Source of the DNA: an uncultured Bacilli bacterium
GTDB lineage: Bacteria; Bacillota_I; Bacilli_A; RF39; UBA660
Assembly (NCBI GenBank): GCA_947629115.1
Contig: CANRCL010000062.1
Span: 1 to 6,337, forward strand
DNA: 6,337 nucleotides
Direction: 5' to 3'
Below are positions 1 through 6,328 of this stretch, in pieces. A model generated the notes under the pieces. It did not search any database. It saw nothing but the letters and a program-made list of their open reading frames with translations, and was not told the origin of the DNA. Position 1 is the first letter of the stretch, and the number at the start of each line of letters is the position of its first letter. A program made the position numbers and the translations under genes.

Positions 1-39
1 CTTTATATTTACTTGACACTCTCTACCTTTATAAGATTA

Positions 40-66
40 ATTATAAATTCCCCCCCCGAAAATCAA
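40..66 (-). promoter_or_regulatory. Candidate promoter with a poly-G spacer, reading out of the left edge
   Basis: Read on the minus strand, TTGATT (61-66, four of six matches to the -35 consensus) is followed by a 15-nt spacer and a perfect TATAAT (40-45). The spacer contains a run of eight Gs (50-57), which stands out in such AT-rich DNA. The site lies just after the terminator of the seven-gene operon, where the promoter of the next minus-strand gene is expected. Downstream, AAAGGT (25-30) sits 5 nt before a possible GTG start (17-19), but only six codons fit before the edge, so no gene is called. The 15-nt spacing is shorter than the usual 17, so the promoter may be weak at this tract length. 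No transcription data are available. Confidence 0.4.
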
Positions 67-90
67 GAGGTTATTTCTAATTTTCTTATT

Positions 91-109
91 ATTTGACATA
101 ATTTGACAT
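91..109. repeat. Two tandem copies of ATTTGACAT
   Basis: ATTTGACAT occurs at 91-99 and again at 101-109 on the plus strand, a period of 10 bp, close to one helical turn. A related TTGACA is at 13-18. The pair lies between the operon terminator and the candidate poly-G promoter, about 25 to 45 bp upstream of that promoter's -35 box. It could be a regulator binding site, or chance in low-complexity DNA. It can also be read as two -35-like boxes on the plus strand, but no good -10 follows at the right distance. Confidence 0.35.
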
Positions 110-137
110 TAAAAAAGAAGCATTTTGTACTACTTCT
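109..137 (-). terminator. Rho-independent terminator of the operon
   Basis: On the minus strand AGAAGTA (131-137) can pair with TGCTTCT (116-122) through seven base pairs including one G-T, leaving an 8-nt loop. A run of Ts (111-115, continuing from the stem base) follows directly. The upstream arm overlaps the last bases of the lipoprotein stop codon (136-138). The stem is short and AT-rich, so it is modest by itself, but its place directly after the last gene of a tightly packed operon supports the call. Confidence 0.55.
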
Positions 138-996
138 AATCTACTAATAAATTTCTTATAACTGCTACATTTTCATTTTGCATTGATACATAATCATTAG
201 ATGCATCACTATTAGTTATAATATCGTCTATTTCAATTATTTGGGCTTTATTACTATTAACTAATTCATTAATTAAATCTGTATTTTTCATACTTTTTAA
301 TTTAACTATGGCATTATATTTAGCATTCTTAAAATTATTTTTAATTTCTGTTAAAGCACTTTCAGAACCTTCATTTTCAATATCTTCTAAAGATATAATA
401 TTAAATCCATAATTATTTAAAAATTTAAATACATTAGATGCTACTACTAAAGTATTATTATTATTTTCTTTGGCTTCTTTAGCCACTGCTCTTAATTCTG
501 CATCAATCCAAGATACTTTAGCATATAATTCATTATATTTTTCTTCTACTATTTCTTCTTTAATAGTATTATTTAAATACTCATTTAAAGAATTTTTAAT
601 ATTTTTAGCCAGCATCAAGAAATTATTAGGTGCTAACCATAACTCTTTAATATCATTATTATAAGTTAAACCATAAGTAGCGTCGATTATTAATAATTTA
701 TCATTTTTATTAATAAAAGTTTTAGCCATTTCTAATTCACTACCTAGCCCTATATAAACAAATAAATCTCCACTAGCGTATTCTTCTATTTGTTTATCGG
801 TTAATTTATAATTATTTAAATCAACATCCGCAGGATAAATACTAGATATCTTACTTTCATCCCCATATAAATAATTCATAATATATTGGACTGGATAAAC
901 AGTTGTATAAATTGTTGAATTTTCTAAACTTTGTTCTTTTAAACTACAACCGGTAGTTAAACATAACATTAAAAGTAATAAAATTATTTTTTTCAT
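136..996 (-). CDS. ZnuA/TroA-type substrate-binding lipoprotein lacking all histidines
   Basis: A 286-aa protein with a lipoprotein signal peptide: KK at 2-3, a hydrophobic stretch 4-13 and a lipobox ending in Cys17 (LTTGC), so it is probably lipid-anchored outside the membrane. Beyond that it follows the plan of the cluster A-I zinc/manganese ABC-transporter binding proteins: a YPVQYI block near 34-39, GDLFVYIGLGSELE at 76-89, LWLAP near 119-123, a long helix rich in Glu/Lys at about 140-180, FKFLNNYG near 190-197 and DYVSMQNEN near 268-276. Family members bind metal with His or acidic residues. By motif alignment three of the four positions are replaced (Asn61, Glu118, Ser187), only an Asp (257) remains, and no His occurs anywhere. 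Ordinary zinc uptake is therefore doubtful. No ABC permease or ATPase gene is in view. It starts 24 nt after the PAP2 gene with GGTGA (1001-1005) upstream, and is last in the operon. Family assignment is fairly sure; ligand is unknown. Confidence 0.8.
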   Translation of the reverse strand: MKKIILLLLMLCLTTGCSLKEQSLENSTIYTTVYPVQYIMNYLYGDESKISSIYPADVDLNNYKLTDKQIEEYASGDLFVYIGLGSELEMAKTFINKNDKLLIIDATYGLTYNNDIKELWLAPNNFLMLAKNIKNSLNEYLNNTIKEEIVEEKYNELYAKVSWIDAELRAVAKEAKENNNNTLVVASNVFKFLNNYGFNIISLEDIENEGSESALTEIKNNFKNAKYNAIVKLKSMKNTDLINELVNSNKAQIIEIDDIITNSDASNDYVSMQNENVAVIRNLLVD

Positions 997-1020
997 ATTT
1001 TCACCATATTAACTATTTTA

Positions 1021-1641
1021 CTATATTAAATTTTTTTTATCAATATATGAAGTAATAATTAAAAGAAGAATTGTTGATACTAAAAAGCCTCCAATAATAT
1101 CGGTTGCAAAGTGAGCCCCTAGATAAATACGACTTAAACCAACTAAAATAGGCATTAAACCTAAAAGAATACTAACACTTATCTTGGCTTTTTTAGACCA
1201 ATTACTTTTTATAACTAAATAACATAAAATACCATACATCGTAACTGATGCCATAGTGTGTCCACTTGGAAAACTATAACTTGTTTCCGTCACTAAGGCT
1301 AAAACAGTTGGTCTTGCTCTTCGGATAATTATTTTAATAACATTATTAAAAATAGTCGAAATAATAATGGAACTAGCAATAATATAACTATAAACTTTTT
1401 TCTTTAAAATAATAAATAAGACAAATAAGAAAATAGTTAAAAGAATAATAAATAAAGTACTACCAAAGAAAGTAAATACTTGATAGATAGTAGTTAAAAT
1501 ATTATCTTCACTTACTTTATAAGCCACAAAATTATAACAAATAGTATCAAAATTACTAACTAAACCTAAATAAACTAAAATGGCTAAAATAATAAAACAA
1601 CAACTTAAACCAATAGTAAACCATAATTTTTTATTCTTCAT
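1021..1641 (-). CDS. PAP2-family membrane lipid-phosphate phosphatase
   Basis: A 206-aa integral membrane protein with about six hydrophobic segments (roughly 8-28, 60-80, 83-102, 128-144, 153-170, 182-199). It carries all three motifs of the PAP2 phosphatase superfamily: K103 followed by RP at 110-111, PSGH at 125-128, and SR at 170-171 with His177 and Asp181 (pattern SRxxxxxHxxxD). His177 is the expected nucleophile and His128 the expected acid/base. Relatives dephosphorylate phosphatidic acid, phosphatidylglycerol phosphate or undecaprenyl diphosphate. The preceding gene handles a polyprenyl-linked sugar, so recycling of the polyprenyl carrier is the favoured role, by inference. The start overlaps the glycosyltransferase gene by 11 nt, so translation is probably coupled. 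The substrate cannot be read from the sequence. BcrC-like or PgpB-like are both possible. Confidence 0.9.
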   Translation of the reverse strand: MKNKKLWFTIGLSCCFIILAILVYLGLVSNFDTICYNFVAYKVSEDNILTTIYQVFTFFGSTLFIILLTIFLFVLFIILKKKVYSYIIASSIIISTIFNNVIKIIIRRARPTVLALVTETSYSFPSGHTMASVTMYGILCYLVIKSNWSKKAKISVSILLGLMPILVGLSRIYLGAHFATDIIGGFLVSTILLLIITSYIDKKNLI

Positions 1642-2674
1642 TTACTTCTCCTTTAAAGACAAATTCTCTTTGAATTACTAAATTACAAACCCATAATAAA
1701 GTATCAACCATAATTTTAATGGAAATAACCGAAAATGGTAATAAAGTATGAAGATATGTCGTAAAACAACCAGAAGTAAACATTATTACGATAACTAATA
1801 AATAATATTTAAATAAAGATTTTATACTCATATCTTTAAATACTAAATTAGAATTAATTATATAATTATATATAGATGATACTATTCTGGCTAAAATGGT
1901 TGCTGCTAAAATTTTGGTATTTATTTGAAGCATTCCTAAAATAAAACTAAATAAAACAATATCTAAAATAAAGGAACTAAAAGAAGCCATAAAATATCTA
2001 GTAAATAAACGATAAATTAAGATAGAATCTTTTAATGGATTAAAATGACTATTAACATTACTATTTAAATAAATAGTTTCAATAAGAACTTCTTTTATTT
2101 TAATATTATCTGTCTTACAAGTAATTAACATATTAGTTTCATATTCATATCTTTCGCCAGATAAATCACTAAATTTAAGCATTAAATTTCTACTTATTCC
2201 TCTTAATCCTGTTTGAGTATCACTAATATCTAAACCAATAAATATTTTAAAAATATTCCGAGTTATTTTATTACCAAATTTACTTTTTTCTGGTACATAA
2301 TCATAATCAAAATTACGAACTCCTAAGATTAAATTATCGGGATTTTTTAATAATTCTTTAGCGCATTTCTTAATATCTTTAACTGAATGTTGACCATCAC
2401 TATCACAAGTAATACATCCTATTACATCAGGATATTCATTTAAAAGATAATTAAATGCCGTCTTTAAGGCTCTACCTTTGCCAAAATTTTTACAATGTTT
2501 AATTACTTTAACACCCTTTTTACTTAATTTTTTAAAAAAATCATCATAAATTTTTTTACTACCATCATTAACTACTAAAACATTTTTAAATTCTTTAACT
2601 AATTCCGAAATAAATTTTTCCATTATTTCTTCTTCAGGGTCAAGAGTTGGTACTACTATAAATATATTATCCAT
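1631..2674 (-). CDS. Fused family 2 glycosyltransferase and GtrA-like membrane protein
   Basis: A 347-aa two-domain protein. Residues 1 to about 215 form a GT-A glycosyltransferase of the dolichol/polyprenyl-phosphate sugar synthase type: VVPTLDPEEE at 7-16, NDGS at 36-39, KNFGKGRAL at 62-70, the metal-binding DSD at 91-93 within CDSDGQH, DTQTGLRG at 152-159 and GERYEYE at 173-179. Residues about 225-342 are a GtrA-type domain with four hydrophobic segments (about 228-250, 254-274, 286-306, 315-335) ending in the family's typical QREFVFK. The first domain should transfer a sugar from a nucleotide donor to polyprenyl phosphate on the cytoplasmic face, and the second is thought to help move the product across the membrane. 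These functions are often separate genes (GtrB plus GtrA); the fusion is a known arrangement in Bacillota. The gene starts 3 nt after its upstream neighbour with a strong AAAAGGAG, and overlaps the PAP2 gene. The sugar is unknown. Confidence 0.9.
   Translation of the reverse strand: MDNIFIVVPTLDPEEEIMEKFISELVKEFKNVLVVNDGSKKIYDDFFKKLSKKGVKVIKHCKNFGKGRALKTAFNYLLNEYPDVIGCITCDSDGQHSVKDIKKCAKELLKNPDNLILGVRNFDYDYVPEKSKFGNKITRNIFKIFIGLDISDTQTGLRGISRNLMLKFSDLSGERYEYETNMLITCKTDNIKIKEVLIETIYLNSNVNSHFNPLKDSILIYRLFTRYFMASFSSFILDIVLFSFILGMLQINTKILAATILARIVSSIYNYIINSNLVFKDMSIKSLFKYYLLVIVIMFTSGCFTTYLHTLLPFSVISIKIMVDTLLWVCNLVIQREFVFKGEVNEE
1648..1654 (-). promoter_or_regulatory. Ribosome binding site of the PAP2 gene, inside the glycosyltransferase coding end
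   Basis: AAAGGAG lies 6 nt before the PAP2 ATG (1639-1641). It is also read as Lys-Gly-Glu codons of the glycosyltransferase, seven codons before that gene's stop. It fixes the PAP2 start and supports an 11-nt overlap with translational coupling. Confidence 0.8.
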
Positions 2675-2677
2675 ATA

Positions 2678-3784
2678 TTACTCCTTTTCTACTACGGCCT
2701 TTAAATCAATTAATTTATAGCCATTCTTATAATAAATAAAATACATCCTATCGTGCATAATGTCAACTTTATCAGTTTTATTTATAATCATATTTTTTTC
2801 TAAATAAACTTCACAACTAAAAGCCTCATCATTATAAAATATACAATTTTCGACTCTTGCATTAGTAAATGTTGGGTCTTTTAATTTATGAGTACTAATC
2901 CATTCAATATCAATACTTTGGCTCCATCTTTGCGCCAAATAATATAAATCGGTACCACTTACTAAATAAGGACTAATTAGATTAAAACCACGATTAGTAG
3001 TTTTTAAATCATTACTTAAAAATAAACTCCAATTTTGGGCTAAACTTAAAATATCAATGTCAGATTTTAATTTATCTTTGGCTTCTTCAAAAGTTTTATA
3101 AGTCGGATATTCTTTTTTAACAATTATTTTATTATCTTTTAATTCATAATTAACTACTTGTTTCTTTTCATCTAAGATAGTAATTTCTGGTTTATATATA
3201 AGATTTTTAAATTCATAAGTATTTTGTTTAGGCAATTTAACATTATTAGCCATTTTTCCTAAATCAAATAGATTAGCAGAACTAATTTTATCTTCAGTAT
3301 CTAATTTATGATTATTAATTATTACTTCATAATTTTCAGGTACTTCTAAAGTAAAGTTATAAATACCATCTTCTAAATAATTTTTAATTTTATCTATTTC
3401 CCATTCATTAATGGTTAATATAAATAACCGGCGATAAGAATTTATCTTTTTTAATTTTACTTGGGTAATTACTTTATCATTAACTACAATATCATAGTTA
3501 TCATTATTTTTAACTATTTCTAAATTCTTATCTTGATATAATTTAGATAAAGCATCTTTATAATTGGCTCCCTCTTTTTCATATTTATTAACATTTATGG
3601 CAAGTGCTTTTTGTTTCTTTAATAAATTACCATTTTGAACTAATTCTTTTAAATAATTTTCGGGTAAATTTTGTTCATAAAGTTTCATTGTTTCATAGAC
3701 ATATCCTAAAATTAAAGAACAAATTACTAAAATAACACTAGTATATATGATTAAGGATTTTTGATATAAACTTAACTTCTTCAT
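2678..3784 (-). CDS. Single-pass membrane protein of unknown family (module copy 2)
   Basis: A 368-aa protein I do not recognise. It has a short basic cytoplasmic N-terminus with the motif SLYQKSLI (5-12), one membrane helix (about 12-30), and a long polar region that should lie outside the cell. Residues about 35-130 are mixed, with NEWEI at 126-130. Residues about 140-225 look like beta strands (VPENYEVIINNHKLD, then YKPEITILDEKKQ), weakly resembling small beta-sandwich domains such as those in TcaA-like proteins. Residues about 240-362 form the best conserved part, with WSLFLS, ISTHKL, NCIFYNDEAFSC and RMYFIYY; an NTF2-like fold is possible but unproven. It is a paralogue of the 382-aa protein at 4846-5994 (56 of about 115 residues identical in the C-terminal part, by my hand count). 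Cys314 and Cys324 are conserved in both and could form a disulfide. It starts 3 nt after a NAGPA gene, as its paralogue starts 4 nt after one, so a joint function is likely. Confidence 0.85.
   Translation of the reverse strand: MKKLSLYQKSLIIYTSVILVICSLILGYVYETMKLYEQNLPENYLKELVQNGNLLKKQKALAINVNKYEKEGANYKDALSKLYQDKNLEIVKNNDNYDIVVNDKVITQVKLKKINSYRRLFILTINEWEIDKIKNYLEDGIYNFTLEVPENYEVIINNHKLDTEDKISSANLFDLGKMANNVKLPKQNTYEFKNLIYKPEITILDEKKQVVNYELKDNKIIVKKEYPTYKTFEEAKDKLKSDIDILSLAQNWSLFLSNDLKTTNRGFNLISPYLVSGTDLYYLAQRWSQSIDIEWISTHKLKDPTFTNARVENCIFYNDEAFSCEVYLEKNMIINKTDKVDIMHDRMYFIYYKNGYKLIDLKAVVEKE
2681..2688 (-). promoter_or_regulatory. Ribosome binding site of the glycosyltransferase gene
   Basis: AAAAGGAG lies directly before the TAA stop of the upstream membrane protein (2678-2680) and 6 nt before the ATG at 2672-2674. 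It is built from the last codons of the upstream gene (Lys-Glu). It settles the start and suggests termination-reinitiation between the two genes. Confidence 0.8.
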
Positions 3785-3787
3785 TAT

Positions 3788-4117
3788 TTATCTCTTTTCT
3801 ACGATAAAACTCGTTGGTAAACGCCAAGAATTATTGGAATGAACTAATGTTACAGAAGTCATCTCATAATGGTCCATATAATACATACAAGATGATGAAC
3901 CGCCATCAATATTAGCCGCATTTATAGCCCCATATTCATTCATTATTTCGATTAAATCAGCAGCAGTGGCTCCTAAATGGCCATTGGCACCCCGACCATC
4001 AGTAACTAGTAATAAAACTGTACCATCACTTCTTTGCCCAATAGCGGTCCTTGGATTGGCTCCACTACCAGAACCATTTAATTTCCGTTTTTCACCATTA
4101 ATAATCAATTTAACAAA
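3788..4117 (-). repeat. Direct repeat, copy 2: NAGPA C-terminal coding segment
   Basis: This stretch aligns without gaps to 5999-6328. The encoded 109 residues differ at 18 positions (91 identical by hand count). Many codons differ at the third base, so the duplication is not recent. The repeat ends near the stop codon; the following genes are also homologous but far more diverged. Confidence 0.85.
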
Positions 4118-4828
4118 TAAAGTTAAGTTAGGAGTTTTAGCATCTTGAAAAGCAATGGCATCCCGAATTTTTTCATTTTTGACTATATTTTCTACTTCAC
4201 TTGCACTTTTATTTGCAATATTAATTATTCTTAAAATATTATCATCATTAAAACCAATTAAATATAAGCCATCTATACCTACCGGGTTATTATAAGTAAT
4301 TTGATGGTCTTGAACAACTAAACCTAAAGGACGGCCACCACTATTACCACTAGATACATATAAACCCCCATTAACTCCCGCTAAAGCATCAGCGTCATTA
4401 ACTAATTTATCTAAAGTGACTCCTTTATTCTTCCAAGCCCCATCATAAATTGATGTCACTTTAACTCGGGATGGGTCTTTTATAATTAACATTTTACCAG
4501 AATAATTACTTCCCGATACATTAACAAGTTCAATATCATTTTTATCATCACCTAAAGTAGGAGTTATTAAAGTTTCATCTACTTCTTCAGTTAAAGAATC
4601 CATACTATTTAAAGCAATTATTTTATTGATTTCTTCATCACTCATTACTAAATGAACAACAAACTTCATTTGTCCAGTTTCTAAAAAAGTAGTCACAAAT
4701 AAATTACGAGCATTTTTACTTGGGCCATAGCAAAAAATTAGACACATTAAATAAAGGGTTAGCAAAATTAATACTACCAAGATTAAAACAAAACTCATAA
4801 ATTTTCCTAACCACTTTAAAATAGCCAT
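3788..4828 (-). CDS. Membrane-anchored phosphodiester glycosidase (NAGPA domain, module copy 2)
   Basis: A 346-aa protein with one N-terminal membrane helix (about 9-33, after a Lys-containing start), a linker rich in acidic residues (about 62-100), and a NAGPA domain from about 110 to the end. The family motifs are clear: AGVNGGLYVSSGNSGGRPLG (150-169), NPRTAIGQ (258-265), LLLVTDGRG (272-280), GATAADLIEIMNEYGA (286-301) and NIDGGSSSCMYY (306-317), ending RLPTSFIVEKR. Known relatives include the human uncovering enzyme, which removes GlcNAc from GlcNAc-phospho-mannose. Bacterial members are often annotated as exopolysaccharide proteins and are presumed to cleave sugar-phosphodiester bonds. 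The helix places the domain outside the cell, where it could act on a phosphosugar-decorated surface polymer. AGGTGA (4835-4840) lies 6 nt before the ATG. Over its last 109 codons it is about 83% identical in protein sequence to the partial copy at the right edge. The substrate is unknown. Confidence 0.9.
   Translation of the reverse strand: MAILKWLGKFMSFVLILVVLILLTLYLMCLIFCYGPSKNARNLFVTTFLETGQMKFVVHLVMSDEEINKIIALNSMDSLTEEVDETLITPTLGDDKNDIELVNVSGSNYSGKMLIIKDPSRVKVTSIYDGAWKNKGVTLDKLVNDADALAGVNGGLYVSSGNSGGRPLGLVVQDHQITYNNPVGIDGLYLIGFNDDNILRIINIANKSASEVENIVKNEKIRDAIAFQDAKTPNLTLFVKLIINGEKRKLNGSGSGANPRTAIGQRSDGTVLLLVTDGRGANGHLGATAADLIEIMNEYGAINAANIDGGSSSCMYYMDHYEMTSVTLVHSNNSWRLPTSFIVEKR
3791..3798 (-). 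promoter_or_regulatory. Ribosome binding site of the 368-aa membrane protein
   Basis: AAAAGAGA, a purine-rich but imperfect Shine-Dalgarno sequence, overlaps the last codons of the NAGPA gene (Glu-Lys-Arg-stop) and lies 6 nt before the ATG at 3782-3784. The equivalent site in module copy 1 (6001-6006) is closer to consensus. Confidence 0.6.
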
Positions 4829-4845
4829 ATTTATTCACCTGTTAA

Positions 4846-5994
4846 TTACTTTTCTAAATATTTATTGTTAGCAATACTGTCAACCATTTTATATTCATTT
4901 TCATAGTAGATAAAATAGAAACGGTCATTCATTTTATCTACTTGTTTTTTACCACTTACAATCATATTTTTATCTAATCCAACATGACAACTAAATGCAT
5001 TTTCATTATATATAATACAATCATCTACTACTTCATTAGAAAATACGGGATTATCTAGGCGATGCGAACTAATAAATGTTATATCAATATCATGAGCCCA
5101 ATTATAAGCAAATTGATATTTTTTAGAATCTTTAATTAAATAATTAGCAATATTATATAGTCCATAATTAGAGCCACTTAAATCTTTAGATAAATATAAA
5201 CTCCAATCTTCAGCAAATTTTAAAACATCAAAATCACTCTTAAGATTAGATTTTAAATTAGCATAGTCAACTTTTTTAAATTCTTTACTAATACTTATTT
5301 TATTATCTTCTACTTTAAAATTGACATTTTTATTATCAGAATCTGTAATTTTAATAGTAGGTTCATATACTAAATTATTTATTTTATAAGTTTTACTAGG
5401 GCTTATTTTAACATATTTAGTTAATTCTTCTAAACCAGATACATCACCACTACTAGTAATATAACTCTCCTTTACTTCTTTATCATTAATATATAAATGA
5501 TAATCTTCGGGAATATTTATTTCATAAGCATAAACCCCTTCATCAAAATAAGTTTTAGTATCCACAACTTCCCATTCATCAATAGTTAAAATAGCCATTC
5601 TTGTATAACTATCTGTCTTTTTTAAAGAAACAGTACTAATTAATTTATCCCCATTATATAAATCATAAGCAAAAACATCATCTTTACTATCTTTAGAATT
5701 TTTCTTAATTTTTAAATTTTCACTCTTATATAGTTTTTTAACTCCATCAGTAATTTTGGCATTCTTTTGTTCAAATTCACTTATCTTAAATAAATTATCA
5801 TCTATTTCATCAGTTAATTTACCACTTGTGGCTAAATAAGAAATATAATTATCAACTAAATTTCTTTCATATATAACGGCAGTTTTATAAACATAAGAAA
5901 CAATTAATATGCCAAAAAAGATTAAAACAACTGTAAAACTAATTAAAGATTTTTGATATAAACTTTTTCTTTTCCATTTTTTTAATAAACGCAT
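4846..5994 (-). CDS. Single-pass membrane protein of unknown family (module copy 1)
   Basis: A 382-aa protein, paralogue of the 368-aa protein at 2678-3784; I recognise no characterised family. It has a more basic N-terminus (MRLLKKWKRK), then the shared motif SLYQKSLI (11-18), one membrane helix (about 18-36) and a large extracytoplasmic part. Shared landmarks are DNYISYL near 48-54, IDEWEV (138-143) matching INEWEI in the paralogue, IPEDYHLYINDKEV (161-174) in a probable beta-rich domain, and the C-terminal part with WSLYLS (264-269), ISSHRL (308-313), DCIIYNENAFSC (325-336) and RFYFIYY (358-364). Cys326 and Cys336 match the conserved Cys pair of the paralogue and are the only cysteines in the protein, which suggests a disulfide outside the cell. 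It starts 4 nt after a NAGPA gene and is followed 17 nt later by the second NAGPA gene. It is probably a partner, adaptor or scaffold for that enzyme; this is inference from gene pairing only. Confidence 0.85.
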   Translation of the reverse strand: MRLLKKWKRKSLYQKSLISFTVVLIFFGILIVSYVYKTAVIYERNLVDNYISYLATSGKLTDEIDDNLFKISEFEQKNAKITDGVKKLYKSENLKIKKNSKDSKDDVFAYDLYNGDKLISTVSLKKTDSYTRMAILTIDEWEVVDTKTYFDEGVYAYEINIPEDYHLYINDKEVKESYITSSGDVSGLEELTKYVKISPSKTYKINNLVYEPTIKITDSDNKNVNFKVEDNKISISKEFKKVDYANLKSNLKSDFDVLKFAEDWSLYLSKDLSGSNYGLYNIANYLIKDSKKYQFAYNWAHDIDITFISSHRLDNPVFSNEVVDDCIIYNENAFSCHVGLDKNMIVSGKKQVDKMNDRFYFIYYENEYKMVDSIANNKYLEK

Positions 5995-5998
5995 GTAA

Positions 5999-6328
5999 TT
6001 ACCTCTTTTCTACGACAAAACCAGTAGGTAAACGCCAAGATGAATTAGCATAGTAAAATGTTACTGAAGACATTTCGTAATGGTCATCGTAATACATACT
6101 TGATGATGAACCACCATCGATATTCGCTGCATTTACAGCCCCATACTCGCTCATTACTTCGATTAAATCGGCAGCGGTGGCTCCTAAATGACCTTTAGCA
6201 CCCCGGCCATCGGTTACTAACAATAAAACGGCTCCATCACTTCTTTGTCCAATCGCAGTCCTTGGATTTGCTCCACTACCTGAACCATTAAATTCTCTTT
6301 CTTCACCATTAATAATTAATTTAACAAA
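5999..6328 (-). repeat. Direct repeat, copy 1: NAGPA C-terminal coding segment
   Basis: This is the partner of 3788-4117, collinear and gap-free over 109 codons plus the stop. The spacing between copies is about 2.2 kb, the length of one NAGPA plus membrane-protein module, as expected for a tandem module duplication. Confidence 0.85.

Noticed and set aside
1..19. Possible start of a minus-strand gene (GTG at 17-19 after AAAGGT)
   Set aside because: Only six codons fit before the edge, so there is nothing to support coding. It is mentioned only as a possible target of the poly-G promoter.
13..41. Plus-strand promoter from TTGACA at 13-18
   Set aside because: The only -10-like hexamer at proper distance is poor (GATTAA), and no plus-strand gene follows, only the antisense of the lipoprotein.
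470..664. 64-aa plus-strand open frame inside the lipoprotein gene
   Set aside because: It lies wholly antisense to a well-supported gene, has low-complexity composition, no clear ribosome binding site and no recognisable domain.
3966..4148. 60-aa plus-strand open frame inside the NAGPA gene
   Set aside because: It is antisense to the most conserved catalytic segment, so its openness follows from the codons of that domain.
5999..6223. Separate 74-aa gene starting at the TTG at 6221-6223
   Set aside because: The frame continues upstream to the edge with conserved NAGPA sequence matching the complete paralogue, so this is the end of a longer gene.
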